Below, one piece after another: positions 25,330-35,498 of a stretch of DNA of 64,000 bases (position 1 is its first letter; every line of letters begins with the position of its first letter). This DNA comes from Planctomycetales bacterium (GTDB lineage: Bacteria > Planctomycetota > Planctomycetia > Planctomycetales > Planctomycetaceae): positions 153,948-217,947 of the forward strand of contig JANQPT010000051.1 of NCBI GenBank assembly GCA_028285345.1. Direction: 5' to 3'. The notes under the pieces are model-generated. The model did not search any database and was not told where the DNA came from. It saw nothing but the letters and a program-made list of their open reading frames with translations. The position numbers and the translations under genes were made by a program.

Positions 25330-28300
25330 ACTTTCTTGCCGAAATGATCCTTCCCGGACTTCTCCGCGCATCGCTGGGACTCGCAGCTGCGGCGGTGGTC
25401 GTACTAGTGCTCACACGGTTGTTTCGACTTCGATCGCCGAAAGCCGAGCAATGTGCGTGGGGAATCGTGTTGCTGCAAGGACTGCTGCTCTTTCCGCTGA
25501 TGATTTCGATCCCCGTGACTCCCGCGGCGACGCCGACCAACGTTTCACAGCCGGAGGCACCTCCACCGGAGGTTCGCGAACCGATGCCCGCGGCTCCCGA
25601 GCCGAGCCGCGAATCTGAGCGTGTTGCCGTTGCGGAAGAGGTGATGACCGAGCACCAGCCGATCGTCGAGCCGGATGTCGACTCTGCGGAGCACTTGCCG
25701 TCCCCTGCGAAGGTTTCGTGGTCCGCAATCGGACTTGTCGTCTGGCTTGTCGGAATCGCGTCGCTAATGCTGCTTGGTCTCGTGCGCTATCTCCGTTTTG
25801 TTCGGCAGGTTAACTACACTCTGCCGGCCGAACGGCAGTGGGAGTCGCTCTGGGAGCGGCTTCTCGCGGACCGTGGTATTCGGAAATCGATTCCGCTCGC
25901 CGTAACCGGCGAGCTGGGACCCGCAATGTGTCTGCTGCCGAGCGGGTATCGGCTCGTCGTGCCGCAATCTCTGTGGCGCGAACTCACAGCATCGCAGCAG
26001 GCGTCGATCATGCGGCACGAACTGGCACATTACACGCGCGGCGACGTTTGGTGGGCAATGGCTGCCCGGTCTGTTGCCCTGCTGCACTGGTTCAATCCGC
26101 TGGCGTGGTGGGCGTCATCGAACTTCGTCGCCCAAGCCGAATACCTTTGCGACAGCGCCGCTGCCGGTCAGGACCCGACATCATTCGCCGAAGTCCTGAT
26201 TCGTCTGGGGACGTCCGGACGGACGAGCCCGCTGGCCACGCAATCCATCGGCGCCGGCAGTCTGTTCGGCCGTGTGCGACGGCTATTGAGTGAACAGAGC
26301 GGCTCGCCCCGCTGGCGGAGCGGCGTCGTGATCACTATTGCAATCTGCGGAATATTGGCCGCCGGTTTGCGATTTGAAACCGTGGCGAAGTCCCAGGAGA
26401 AAGCAGAATCGCCCCCCCCCGTTGCTGCACGGAGCGAATCCCAAAAAACTGCTCGGATGCTGTTACAGTTGGGGACTAACAACCTACGGACGCGGGGATT
26501 TATCAGGGATATTGCGTTTTCACCCGACGGCAAGTTGATCGCCGCGTCACCCGCCAATGGCCCCACTCCGCGTGTCTGGCTGTTCGATGTTTCCACAGGC
26601 AAAGAAGCCAATCGCATCATTCCCGCGGACAAACCTGCCGGATGGATCAACTGCATCGCTTTCTCCCCCGATCAGAGATTCCTGCTATGGGGGGAAATCA
26701 TGGGATTTGTTGCCCTGTGGGATTTGCGGAACGATCGGCTACTGTTCCGTACGAAATTACACGAACGAAGTGTCAATGATGTGTCGTTTTCCACGCAGGG
26801 ACGGTTATGGGCCAGCGCCGGAAGCGATGGCACAGTGCAACTGAGAAAAACTGTGAACCCGGAACTGGAACTCAAAGAACTCGGATCGGCAGATGGCGGC
26901 CCGTCAGGTTCATTTGAGAGTTTTGGCTCCTCGGGCGTCGTGTCTGTGACGTTTACTCCCGACGATCAACGAGTGATCACCGCGTCTGGAGCCGGCGGAG
27001 AGATTCAAATCTGGCGAGTCTCCAATGGAATGCTTGAGCGGCGTATCGACACGGCAAGCGAATCCCCCGACAACGGCAGCGGATGGGAATTGAAATCCGC
27101 GACGGTCACGCCCGACGGCCGTGCGGTCATGACCGCCGGAAACCGCACCGTGCCTCGAACCGAGACGCCGATTCCATATGGAGCGAACAATGTCCGTCTG
27201 ACTGAGATCCGAATTTGGGATATCGCCTCCGGAGCATTGCAGCGTTCAATTAATGGTCAGTTCGACCACGGTTTCGGTTTTGCGGCGTTGTCGTCCGACG
27301 GTCAGCGCGTAGCAGCAGGGGAGTTTTCCCAACTCAGAATCCTCAACGCGATGTCGGGAGCCGTCGAGCAGAAGATTTCGTTGCCCGGTTCATGGGGCAG
27401 ACAACCGCAATTTTCTCCCGACGGGCGTCTGGTCGCGATGGCGATTCATAATACTGTGGCCCTGTTCGACGCGTCGACGGGCAAGCGGCTGCATCACGAT
27501 GAGACGACTCCGGTGAGTGAAATGCGTTCCGCCGCTTGGTCTCCTGCCGGCGACCGTATTGTGACCGGGCACAGTGATGGAGGCGTCCGTGTCTGGAACG
27601 GCGACACGGGAGCATTACAATGGCACCAAACTCTTGCGCCGGTCGTCAGTCCCAGCGGCGGGAATGCGGCCCCGACATTCGTCGCGTTCACTCCGAACGG
27701 CCATCGCGTCGTTGTTGCCGGGAGGCGGGACGATCCGGTTGAGTATCGAGAAGGGATCGTCGCGGTCTTCAATGCCCAAAGAGGTTTGCCGATTCGCCGA
27801 ACCTTTCTGAATCGTGACGTGCGTCACGCGGCGTTGTCTAACGATGGTCGGTTCTTGGTCGCGGCCACGTCGAACGGCGCCGCCGATGACACGCGGCTGC
27901 ATGGAATCGAATTGGAAACCGGTCGGGAGGTTTATATCAATCCGCCGGAGGCTCGAAGAGGTGCCCTGTGGCAAATGGAAGCCATGCGATTCCGACCGAT
28001 GTCGAACACCTTGGATGTAGCCTTGGGAAACGGTCAAGTGATGCAATTTGATGGCCGGACCGGAACCGTGGAGCGCCGTTTTCTTGCCGAATGGCGGACC
28101 GCTCTGCAACAACGCGCCCGCAGGCCGCGCCGACCGGATTTGTGGGAAGGCGTGTTTTCACCCGACGGGAACACGCTCGTCACGTCGGCTGCGGAATACG
28201 TCTATATTTGGGATGTCGAGTCTGCAAAGCTCCGCCGCAAGATTCGACATCCACACGATCACGGCTGCCGCCTCGCGATTGCTCCCGACGGCAATACGAT

Positions 28301-28499
28301 TGCGACCGCCGACCTGCAATATGCCGGAGACTACGGCGTTGATACGGTCCGTCTCTACGACATCGAATCCGGCGAAGAAATCCTGCAACTCCACCCAGGC
28401 GACAACCGGGCCGTCGTGCTGCGGTTCTCTCCCGACGGCACAAAACTCTTCACCGGCTTCGCCCGTGGCTCGGCGGCGATTTGGGATGTGCGGCGGTGA
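25326..28499 (+). CDS. M56 (BlaR1/MecR1) peptidase fused to WD40 repeats
   Basis: A 1057-residue membrane sensor. The N-terminal BlaR1-type membrane part includes helices at about 1-35, 43-62 and 138-158. The zinc protease motif HELAH is at residues 231-235, followed by the second helix pair and AEYLCDSAAAG as the third ligand region. A further membrane segment (SGVVITIAICGILAAGLRF) follows. From about residue 385 to the end lies a large WD40-type beta-propeller region, with repeated FSPDG(K/R/T) and IWDV/VWNGDTG signatures. Classical BlaR1 carries a penicillin-binding sensor instead, so the signal here is unknown. It pairs with the upstream BlaI repressor. Confidence 0.92.
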   Translation: MNFLAEMILPGLLRASLGLAAAAVVVLVLTRLFRLRSPKAEQCAWGIVLLQGLLLFPLMISIPVTPAATPTNVSQPEAPPPEVREPMPAAPEPSRESERVAVAEEVMTEHQPIVEPDVDSAEHLPSPAKVSWSAIGLVVWLVGIASLMLLGLVRYLRFVRQVNYTLPAERQWESLWERLLADRGIRKSIPLAVTGELGPAMCLLPSGYRLVVPQSLWRELTASQQASIMRHELAHYTRGDVWWAMAARSVALLHWFNPLAWWASSNFVAQAEYLCDSAAAGQDPTSFAEVLIRLGTSGRTSPLATQSIGAGSLFGRVRRLLSEQSGSPRWRSGVVITIAICGILAAGLRFETVAKSQEKAESPPPVAARSESQKTARMLLQLGTNNLRTRGFIRDIAFSPDGKLIAASPANGPTPRVWLFDVSTGKEANRIIPADKPAGWINCIAFSPDQRFLLWGEIMGFVALWDLRNDRLLFRTKLHERSVNDVSFSTQGRLWASAGSDGTVQLRKTVNPELELKELGSADGGPSGSFESFGSSGVVSVTFTPDDQRVITASGAGGEIQIWRVSNGMLERRIDTASESPDNGSGWELKSATVTPDGRAVMTAGNRTVPRTETPIPYGANNVRLTEIRIWDIASGALQRSINGQFDHGFGFAALSSDGQRVAAGEFSQLRILNAMSGAVEQKISLPGSWGRQPQFSPDGRLVAMAIHNTVALFDASTGKRLHHDETTPVSEMRSAAWSPAGDRIVTGHSDGGVRVWNGDTGALQWHQTLAPVVSPSGGNAAPTFVAFTPNGHRVVVAGRRDDPVEYREGIVAVFNAQRGLPIRRTFLNRDVRHAALSNDGRFLVAATSNGAADDTRLHGIELETGREVYINPPEARRGALWQMEAMRFRPMSNTLDVALGNGQVMQFDGRTGTVERRFLAEWRTALQQRARRPRRPDLWEGVFSPDGNTLVTSAAEYVYIWDVESAKLRRKIRHPHDHGCRLAIAPDGNTIATADLQYAGDYGVDTVRLYDIESGEEILQLHPGDNRAVVLRFSPDGTKLFTGFARGSAAIWDVRR

Positions 28500-28520
28500 G
28501 ACGACCGACGTGGTCTTCTA

Positions 28521-29846
28521 CTACAGCCGCTTGATCGCGACGCGCCGAAACTCCACCGGATCGCGGTGCCCCGTGAAGCCGAAGTAGCCGGTGGTGCGGT
28601 CCTTGCCGGGGTGCGGCTCGTCACCCTTGAATTTCGTCACTTTGCTCACGTCGGCGTCAACGATCACCGTGCCGTTGAGTTCCACTTTGATTTTCGGACC
28701 AATCACGGTCACTTCTTGGTAGTTCCACTCTCCGACCGGCCGCAAATAACCGCGATGTGCGGCGACCATACCATAGACCGAGCCGTTGTATTGCCGCGGA
28801 TCGAGCGTGGCGTATTTCTCCGCCGTGTCATCCAGGATCTGCAGTTCCGTCATGCCGTCCCGCGAAGCGCGGCCCTGGCCTGGATAGCGAATCGCCAACC
28901 CGTTGTTTCCACCGGGCGGGACTTTGAATTCGACACGCACGATGAAGTCGTCATACTCTTCTTCCGTAAACAGCACGCCGCCGCCACCCTCTTTGCAGGC
29001 CAGTACGCCGTCGCGAACTTCGTAGCTGTCGACCGCACCCTGCCAGCCGCTCAGGTCCTTGCCGTTAAAGAGCGACGTGAAACCCTGTTCGTCGTCATCG
29101 CCGCGAAGCAGCCGGTTCGCTTCCTCGGATGGGATTTCGCGGACGGCAACGTTTCGCCAGCGGATTTCACCGCCGTGAGTTTGTAGGTGAATCGGCCCCC
29201 GCGCCGGCAGCGGAGTGCGGCGGCTCTTGTCCCAGAAGTTTTCCATGACGGCGTTGTCGACCACGAGTTGGTCGTTGAGGTACACCGTCGTGCGGCTGCC
29301 GAGTTGACGGATGCGAAAGTGATTCCACTTGCCGAACGGTTTGTCGGCCAGCACGAGTGGATCGCGGCCCGGCGACTCGCCGCGGTTATTGAACAAACCG
29401 CCCGAACCCTTATCGGCGCCGCGGTCCCATTTGCCTCCTTCTTTGGTGTAATCCCAAATCTGCACTTGAGGTGTGCCGCGCAAGTAAATCCCGCTATCCG
29501 CCTTCGCGACCGTGTTGTAATCAACCAGCAGTTCGATGTCGCGGTAGTTTTTGGTCGTGGTGGCATAAGGCCCGTGACCGTCGTTAACCAGTTCGCCCTC
29601 TTCGACGCGCCAATGCTCACGAAACGGCTGTTGCTGGGCGGCGATCGACGGGTACCGCAAATCGGGCGGTGCTTTTGTGGTCGTATGCGGATTGTTCCCG
29701 TACCAGCCGGTCAAATCTTTGCCGTTGAACAGCGGCGTAAAGCCGTCAGGAATCTCCGGCTCGCCCGAATCCGCCTGTGGAGACGCGGTTGAGAGTCCCA
29801 CCCAGAAAACGGCTAGAGACAAAAGTAGACGAAGGTCAATTCTCAT
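28521..29846 (-). CDS. secreted tandem DUF1080 protein (3-keto-disaccharide hydrolase-like)
   Basis: A 441-residue protein with a signal peptide (LRLLLSLAVFWVGLSTASPQA). Two DUF1080 concanavalin-like domains follow: the first starts FTPLFNGKDLTGWYGN (about residue 36) and the second FTSLFNGKDLSGWQG (about residue 253). Some members of this family hydrolyse 3-keto-glycosides, working with Gfo/Idh/MocA oxidoreductases; such an oxidoreductase lies 0.6 kb upstream on the same strand. Most family members have one domain, so the duplication is notable. A GAGGAG ribosome site lies 10 bases before the ATG. Confidence 0.88.
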   Translation of the reverse strand: MRIDLRLLLSLAVFWVGLSTASPQADSGEPEIPDGFTPLFNGKDLTGWYGNNPHTTTKAPPDLRYPSIAAQQQPFREHWRVEEGELVNDGHGPYATTTKNYRDIELLVDYNTVAKADSGIYLRGTPQVQIWDYTKEGGKWDRGADKGSGGLFNNRGESPGRDPLVLADKPFGKWNHFRIRQLGSRTTVYLNDQLVVDNAVMENFWDKSRRTPLPARGPIHLQTHGGEIRWRNVAVREIPSEEANRLLRGDDDEQGFTSLFNGKDLSGWQGAVDSYEVRDGVLACKEGGGGVLFTEEEYDDFIVRVEFKVPPGGNNGLAIRYPGQGRASRDGMTELQILDDTAEKYATLDPRQYNGSVYGMVAAHRGYLRPVGEWNYQEVTVIGPKIKVELNGTVIVDADVSKVTKFKGDEPHPGKDRTTGYFGFTGHRDPVEFRRVAIKRL

Positions 29847-30011
29847 GTTGTGCGTCTCCTCAGTTGTCGCGGAGGTTCGCGCCTCATGCGATCAATACGT
29901 GCTATTGAACGTTTCACAAATCTGAATCTTGCAAGAGCAATTAACAAATTCAAATACCGTGTTGTTTCGACTTGCGCGCCGGGGGCATCGTTCGTTGAAT
30001 CGCGTCGCACA

Positions 30012-30027
30012 CGACCGCAAGCGGTCG
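30012..30027. repeat. short perfect palindrome
   Basis: CGACCGC AA GCGGTCG lies between the STAS-like and DUF1080 genes. It is a possible weak terminator for the STAS-like gene, without a T tract. Confidence 0.35.
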
Positions 30028-30085
30028 GCTTGGAACTCATTACAAGACGATCGCTTGTTCGTGGCTCGGTGCCGTCGTTGCGAGT

Positions 30086-30445
30086 TTACTCCTGGATCCA
30101 CTCGCGGGCTTGTTCGAGGTCGGCGACATCGAAGTATTGGATCTTGGCGGTGGTGAACGGGCGGCAAAAGACGGACATCCCTTTTTGCCATTTGGTTTCC
30201 CCGACAATTCCCAGACGTTCGATGTCTTTGAAGTGCTTGAGGTCGAACTTGATGTCCTCCCAGGCCGCTCCGGCATCCCAGCCGTGAAAATCGTGCATTA
30301 CGAACAGAATGCGGATCTTTCCCTGCTCGGCGATCTTGGCCTCGGTCATCGGTACGAAAGCTTCATAGGCTTCTTTGGTCAGCTTGCCCGTCGCATGGAC
30401 CTCGACGAGATTTCCGGCGGCGGTTTCGACGATTTCGAATGACAT
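30086..30445 (-). CDS. STAS/SpoIIAA-like protein
   Basis: A 119-residue cytoplasmic protein of the SpoIIAA-like (STAS/Sec14-type) family, recognisable from LVEVHATGKLTKEAYEAFVP, IRILFVMHDFHGWDAGAAWED and the C-terminal DLEQAREWIQE. Family members are small single-domain proteins with an alpha/beta fold that may bind lipids or act as regulators; no substrate is established. AAGGA lies about 7 bases upstream of the ATG. It sits 29 bases after the Gfo/Idh gene on the same strand and could share its transcript. Confidence 0.85.
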   Translation of the reverse strand: MSFEIVETAAGNLVEVHATGKLTKEAYEAFVPMTEAKIAEQGKIRILFVMHDFHGWDAGAAWEDIKFDLKHFKDIERLGIVGETKWQKGMSVFCRPFTTAKIQYFDVADLEQAREWIQE

Positions 30446-30474
30446 GCTTAGTCCTTTTCACCTGGATAAATGAC

Positions 30475-31836
30475 TCAAACTAACGTCCATCCGTTGCGGT
30501 AGTCGCGGCGAATCAGCGGCTCCGCTTCCGGCGCGTTCGTCGCACGAAGATTCTCCGCGTCCCATTTGATCGTCTTTCCGGTGCGGAACGCGACATTTCC
30601 CAAATGGTTCGCTTCGGTGAGCCGGCCGGCGTAGTCAAAATTGCACGTGGTCGGCGCGCCGGTCTTACACGCGTGCACCCATTCGGCGTGATGCCCGAGC
30701 GATTTCGGGATGAACGGCTCGGGGCGGACAAAGTCCTTAAAGCGGTCTTCGGGCAGCAGGACATGCTTGCCGTAATCGGAGAGTAACATCCCGTCGTCTC
30801 CGACAAACAGGACGCCGCTGTTCCATTGGGGGATCTTCTGCTCCTGCCAGAGCTGCGGCTTATAAGTCCCTTGGTACCATGAAAGTCGGACCGGCGGCAG
30901 TTCGCCCCGCGTGCCGTACTCGTAATTGGCCTGCATCGACGCGGGCGCGATTTCGGCATGTGGTTGGGGGCCGAGCGCTTCGACTGTCAGCGGAGCATCA
31001 AGATTGAGCGCCCAGAAGGGCAGGTCGACCCAGTGGCTGCCCAAGTCGGACATGGTGCCGTTGCCAAAATCCCACCAGCGATACCATTTTGGGCCGGGGA
31101 AATAGTCGGAATGAAACTTGCGCTGGGGCGCCGGTCCCAGCCAAAGATCCCAGTCGAGTCCTTTTGGCACCGGTTCGGGCTTTCTCGGCTTATTGATCGT
31201 GATAAACCGATCGCCTGCCGCTTTCGCCGCTTCTTCACTCTCGTGCCAACCCCAGGCCCGTGAGACCCAGACATGGACTTCACGGACGGGGCCGATGGCA
31301 CCTGTCTGAATCAATTCCACCACGCGGCGATAGTTGTCGTCGGCATGAATCTGCGTTCCCATCTGCGTGGCAACGTCGGCCTGGGCGGCCGCTTCTCGAA
31401 TCTTGCGGGCTTCCCAGATGTTGTACGTGAGCGGTTTCTCGCAGTAGACGTGCTTGCCTAACTGCAATGCGGGCATGGTCGCGAAGGCGTGTGTGTGTTC
31501 GCACGTGCTGACCACGACCGCGTCGAATAGGCCGGCGTGGTCGAACATTTTGCGAAAATCGCGGAACTTGCGGGCCGCCGGGTAGTCCTTTGCGGCGGCA
31601 TTCAAATTGTTCTCATTGACGTCACAGAGGGCGACGATATTTTCCGATTTCACGCCCCGCAAGTTGGCACGGCCCCGGCCGCCGGAGCCGACGATCGCGA
31701 TGTTGAGACGCTCATTGGGGTTGCGGGCACTCAGGACCGCCGGCGCTGCGAAGGCCCCCGCACCGGCCGCGACGGCTTGCTTCAGGAACCGCCGCCGGGA
31801 AAGAGAACCAGCGAACTGTCGGTTGGGCTTTGGCAT
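30475..31836 (-). CDS. Tat-exported Gfo/Idh/MocA family oxidoreductase
   Basis: A 453-residue NAD(P)-dependent sugar or polyol oxidoreductase. The twin-arginine signal is [20 protein letters not shown]. The Rossmann motif is [14 protein letters not shown], and the catalytic-type motif is CEKPLTYN (EKP). The C-terminal beta-sheet domain is typical. Planctomycetes carry many such exported paralogs, usually beside DUF1080 proteins and TIM-barrel isomerases, as here. The gene is divergent from the sugar isomerase-like gene at 32086, with 249 bases between. The exact substrate is not predictable. Confidence 0.92.
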   Translation of the reverse strand: MPKPNRQFAGSLSRRRFLKQAVAAGAGAFAAPAVLSARNPNERLNIAIVGSGGRGRANLRGVKSENIVALCDVNENNLNAAAKDYPAARKFRDFRKMFDHAGLFDAVVVSTCEHTHAFATMPALQLGKHVYCEKPLTYNIWEARKIREAAAQADVATQMGTQIHADDNYRRVVELIQTGAIGPVREVHVWVSRAWGWHESEEAAKAAGDRFITINKPRKPEPVPKGLDWDLWLGPAPQRKFHSDYFPGPKWYRWWDFGNGTMSDLGSHWVDLPFWALNLDAPLTVEALGPQPHAEIAPASMQANYEYGTRGELPPVRLSWYQGTYKPQLWQEQKIPQWNSGVLFVGDDGMLLSDYGKHVLLPEDRFKDFVRPEPFIPKSLGHHAEWVHACKTGAPTTCNFDYAGRLTEANHLGNVAFRTGKTIKWDAENLRATNAPEAEPLIRRDYRNGWTLV

Positions 31837-32085
31837 GATTCGTTTCCTTCACCGCAGACTCTGTGGAGTGGTTTGGAGATTGCCGGCTGATCCCGTTACA
31901 CTGAGAGATGCGAACGCGTCAGTAGATAGCATAACCGACGCGTGATGACGCGGCCACCGAACCGGGCGGTGCACTTCCGGCTGGTATAGACGACTCCTCG
32001 ATACTCATTATTCCGGTTTGCGGTCCCCGGCACGACGTGTCACGACTGCTCAGACCGGCCAATCTCAGCAAAAAGGTTTGATCAC

Positions 32086-32961
32086 ATGGAACAACAGGTC
32101 AATCGGCGGCGGTTTTTGACGACGGCATCAAGCGGGATCGCGCTCGGAGGCTTGGCGGCGGCCCTCAGCGCTCCGGCTCCCGCCCGTGCGGGCCAATTTA
32201 CGGGACGCATCAAAAAAGCGGTCAAGTATCACATGATCCGCGACAAAATGCCCACCGAGGACAAGCTGAAGATGTTAATGGACCTTGGCTATGACGGGGT
32301 CGAGCCGAGGGCGATGCTCAAACCGGACGAGGCGGCGGAAGTCAAGGCGCTGAGAAAGGCCAGCGAGAAACTCGACTTCCCCATTCACGGCGTCGTCGGA
32401 TCGAGCAATCCGAACCTCAATGCAATCATCGACCAGGCCGCCGCGTACGGCGCGACGTCGGTCCTGCACGTCGTCCGGTACAACACCAAAATCCCCTACA
32501 TGCAAAACTACCGCGAGACACAGGAGATCGTCCGCGCCGGCGTTGAACGCGCTGAGAAGAAGAAGGTTTCCATTCTGATCGAAAACGTGTGGGCCACCTA
32601 TCTCATCGATCCGCTGATCATGGTCCGTTTCATCGACGAAATCGACAGCCCGTTTGTGCAAGTCTACTTTGACGTGGGCAACGTCGTCCGCTGGGGCTGG
32701 CCGCCACATTGGATTGAAGTGCTCGGCCCGCGCGTCAAGAAACTCGACATCAAGGAATACGATCTAAACATCGCCATGAACGAGGGCATGCGCAAAGGAT
32801 TTGCCAAACCGCTCGGCGAAGGGAGCGTCGATTGGGCCAAGGTCCGTGATGAGTTGAGCAAAATCGAATATCGCGGCTGGGCGACGGCTGAGGTCCGAGG
32901 CGGCGACCGCCAGCGGCTCGCCGACATCGCCGGCCAAATGAATCGGGTGCTTGATCTGTAG
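32086..32961 (+). CDS. sugar phosphate isomerase/epimerase-like (AP endonuclease 2 fold)
   Basis: A 291-residue TIM-barrel protein of the xylose isomerase-like family. A Tat-type signal is present (NRRRFLTTASSGIALGGLAAALSAPAPARA). The barrel has LGYDGVEPRAMLKPDE, FPIHGVVGSSNPNL, VSILIENVWATYLIDP, VQVYFDVGNVVRWGWP and WATAEVRGGDRQRL; Glu, Asp, His and Glu in such motifs usually bind a divalent metal. It is probably an exported isomerase/epimerase that works with the divergent Gfo/Idh enzyme and the DUF1080 protein in oxidative sugar catabolism. AAAAAGG lies about 12 bases before the ATG. Confidence 0.9.
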   Translation: MEQQVNRRRFLTTASSGIALGGLAAALSAPAPARAGQFTGRIKKAVKYHMIRDKMPTEDKLKMLMDLGYDGVEPRAMLKPDEAAEVKALRKASEKLDFPIHGVVGSSNPNLNAIIDQAAAYGATSVLHVVRYNTKIPYMQNYRETQEIVRAGVERAEKKKVSILIENVWATYLIDPLIMVRFIDEIDSPFVQVYFDVGNVVRWGWPPHWIEVLGPRVKKLDIKEYDLNIAMNEGMRKGFAKPLGEGSVDWAKVRDELSKIEYRGWATAEVRGGDRQRLADIAGQMNRVLDL

Positions 32962-33070
32962 TGAGTTGCACACAGATAGACGGTCAATCTCGTTTCCGAG
33001 CGACCCAAAAGGTTTGCATTCGTAAACGCGCCAATGTGCGGAGTTGTCGGAGCGAGCGGTAGAGATTGCT

Positions 33071-34672
33071 GTGTCACTGAAGGTTACGAATCTCCGTCTT
33101 CCCGTCGAAGCGCCCGAGGACACATTGCGTGCATCGTTGGCGACGACGTTGGGGATTGCGCCGGACGACATTTCCTCTTGGCGGATCCTGCGCAAGAGTC
33201 TCGATGCGCGGTCGCGAAATCGGCTGGAGTTCGTCTACTCGGCGGTCGTCGAGTGCCCTGACGAGGCGGACCGCGTCGCACGGCTTCACGCGACGGACGC
33301 AGTCACTCGCTACGAAGAGCCGCGGTTCGTCGATCCGGTGTGCGGCGCCGAGCCGCTGCTGCAGCGTCCGGTGATTGTCGGCTCCGGTCCGGCGGGGTTG
33401 CTGGCCGGATATTATTTGGCGCTGCGGGGATATCGCCCGCTGATCCTGGAACGGGGACAACCGGTCAAACCGCGTGTCAAAGCGATCCGCGAATTCGACG
33501 CCGGCGGGGAATTCGACCGCGAAAACAATTACCTGTTCGGCGAAGGGGGCGCCGGCACGTTCAGCGACGGCAAACTGACCTGCCGCATGAGCGGGCCGGA
33601 TGTCGATTGGGTGCTCGAGCAACTTGTCGCTTGCGGCGGCAAGCCGTCGATTCGTTACGAGTTCCGCCCGCACCTGGGCAGCAACCGGCTGCCGATGTTG
33701 GTCCGCAACTTTCGCCGCAAAATCGAAGAGCTGGGAGGCGAGTACCGTTTCGGCTGCCGCTTGGAGGGATTGGAGATTCACGACGGGCGAATCCACGGCC
33801 TGCAGACATCGAGCGGGCACCTGCCGGCTTCCGCGGTCATCCTCGCCATTGGCCACAGCGCACGGGATTCGTACCGCATGCTGCATGCTGCGGGTGTGCC
33901 GCTGCGGGCGAAGGCGTTTCAGTTGGGGCTCCGCATCGAACAGCCGCAGGAACAAGTCAACCGGCAAAAGTACGGCAAGCAGAGCTATTGCGATATCCTG
34001 GGTGCGGCCGATTACAACCTCGTCGCGCGGGGAGAGCGTGATCTGTTCACGTTCTGTATGTGCGCGGGGGGACACATCATCCCCAGCATCTCCGAGCCGG
34101 AGATGTTCTGCACCAACGGCATGAGCAACTCGCGGCACGATTCGCCGTTTGCCAACAGCGGGCTGGTCGTCACGCTCGATCCCTCGGAATTAGACACTCC
34201 GCATCCACTGGCGGCGATGGAACTGCAGCGGCAATATGAGTCGATCGCCTACGACGTCGGCCGCCGCAACTATCTCTGTCCGATTCAGCGGGCGGGTGAT
34301 TTTCTCGCGGGCCGTGCAACCATCGGGGAGGTCCCTGCATGTTCGTACCAACGCGGCGCGGTGAACGCCGATCTTTCACAACTCCTGCCACCGCAGATCC
34401 TCAAAGCGATCCGCGCCGGATTGAAGGTGATGGACAAGAAATGGCACGGCGCATTTCTCAAGAACGCCGTCTTGGTCGGCCCGGAAATGCGGGGCAGCTC
34501 TCCCATCCGCATCGACCGCGACCGCGAAAGCTACCAGGCGCCGGGCATCGACGGGCTGTATCCGGCCGGCGAGGGAGCGGGCTACGCCGGCGGAATCATC
34601 AGCGCCGCTGTGGATGGTCTGCGGTGTGCGAAGGCGATCGTGGGGCGGTTTGCGGCGTTGGAATCCAGGTAA
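33071..34672 (+). CDS. FAD-dependent oxidoreductase, COG2509 family
   Basis: A 533-residue flavoprotein. An N-terminal ferredoxin-like region (LRLPVEAPEDTLRASLATTL...) is followed by the dinucleotide-binding motif GSGPAGLLAG (about residues 104-113), then ERGQPVKPRVKAIREF and NYLFGEGGAGTFSDGKLTCR, and the C-terminal GLYPAGEGAGYAGGIISAAVDG, which binds FAD. This is the uncharacterised 'FAD-dependent dehydrogenase' family; its substrate is unknown. The GTG at 33071 is my choice; TTG at 33044 is possible but its GGAG is too close. The last 26 codons have a diverged copy at 35499-35572. Confidence 0.88.
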   Translation: MSLKVTNLRLPVEAPEDTLRASLATTLGIAPDDISSWRILRKSLDARSRNRLEFVYSAVVECPDEADRVARLHATDAVTRYEEPRFVDPVCGAEPLLQRPVIVGSGPAGLLAGYYLALRGYRPLILERGQPVKPRVKAIREFDAGGEFDRENNYLFGEGGAGTFSDGKLTCRMSGPDVDWVLEQLVACGGKPSIRYEFRPHLGSNRLPMLVRNFRRKIEELGGEYRFGCRLEGLEIHDGRIHGLQTSSGHLPASAVILAIGHSARDSYRMLHAAGVPLRAKAFQLGLRIEQPQEQVNRQKYGKQSYCDILGAADYNLVARGERDLFTFCMCAGGHIIPSISEPEMFCTNGMSNSRHDSPFANSGLVVTLDPSELDTPHPLAAMELQRQYESIAYDVGRRNYLCPIQRAGDFLAGRATIGEVPACSYQRGAVNADLSQLLPPQILKAIRAGLKVMDKKWHGAFLKNAVLVGPEMRGSSPIRIDRDRESYQAPGIDGLYPAGEGAGYAGGIISAAVDGLRCAKAIVGRFAALESR

Positions 34673-34903
34673 CGCCCACAACGTGGGTATTGCGTTGTGG
34701 CGGGCACGTTCTCGGGCGAACCCGACCGTCGCAGTTCCTGAGCCGATGAGCCCTCATCTTACAATCTGACCGGCTACAAAAGCGAAGCTATCTCACTTCC
34801 GGCGATTTCGATGCTCGCTCAAAGTGTCGAACGCCCAATTCCACTTGATCATTGACCAGCAATCATTTAAAAGCCCGCTCGGTCGAGTTTCGGAGGGCTT
34901 TCG

Positions 34904-35497
34904 ATGCGACGCGTACTAATCACATGCATGTTGGTAACTCCGTTGTCAGGCTGCGCGTTCATGAGCATGCATGAACCATTGACGCTGGGAGCTCAGTGGC
35001 GTAACCGGATTCCGCAAGAACGAGAAACGGCCCCCAACGACATGCTTGTCGTCCGCGCTCAATCTGCCGCAAATGAGACGCAAAGAACTCTCGCCTCAAC
35101 ACTAAGTGTGGCGGAACTGCTTTTCATTCGCGCACCTGTCTACCTTGCCGGGACTGCCCTGTTGCGGCCATTCGGTATGTCACCCGAAGTGGATCTAGCA
35201 GCACCTCCTCGCCCCAAGCTCGTATTGACGTCGCACTCACCCGACGGCCAGCTCTATCTGGACGTGAGTAAACACCCACCGAACGATGTCAATTCAACGA
35301 GCAAACTCGACGTCCGAATTATCGGTTCCGGCGAACCGCGCTTACAAATGGAACAGACCTTCCTGGTGAGCCGTGACGTGAGCCTTGAAAAAGCGACCGC
35401 CGCATGGGATGTGCAATCGTCGAAAGTGACGATCATTTCCGACGATGGCCGCAAGTTTGAACTGTCGTTTGCCGCGGCGGTTGGCCGAACCGACTGA
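34904..35497 (+). CDS. putative lipoprotein, 197 aa
   Basis: The signal peptide MRRVLITCMLVTPLSGC has a lipobox (LSGC, acylated Cys17). The mature part is mixed, with a hydrophobic middle stretch (LLFIRAPVYLAGTALLRPFG) and a beta-rich end with DVSKHPPNDVNSTSKLDVRI. I do not recognise the family. CGGAGGGC lies about 6 bases before the ATG. Its stop codon abuts the COG2509 3'-end remnant at 35499, and the intact COG2509 gene ends 231 bases upstream, so this gene looks like inserted cargo. Confidence 0.75.
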   Translation: MRRVLITCMLVTPLSGCAFMSMHEPLTLGAQWRNRIPQERETAPNDMLVVRAQSAANETQRTLASTLSVAELLFIRAPVYLAGTALLRPFGMSPEVDLAAPPRPKLVLTSHSPDGQLYLDVSKHPPNDVNSTSKLDVRIIGSGEPRLQMEQTFLVSRDVSLEKATAAWDVQSSKVTIISDDGRKFELSFAAAVGRTD

Positions 35498-35498
35498 T

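Noticed and set aside
33074..34138. 354-codon minus-strand frame opposite the COG2509 gene
   Set aside because: It is antisense to a strong FAD-binding protein and has no supported start.
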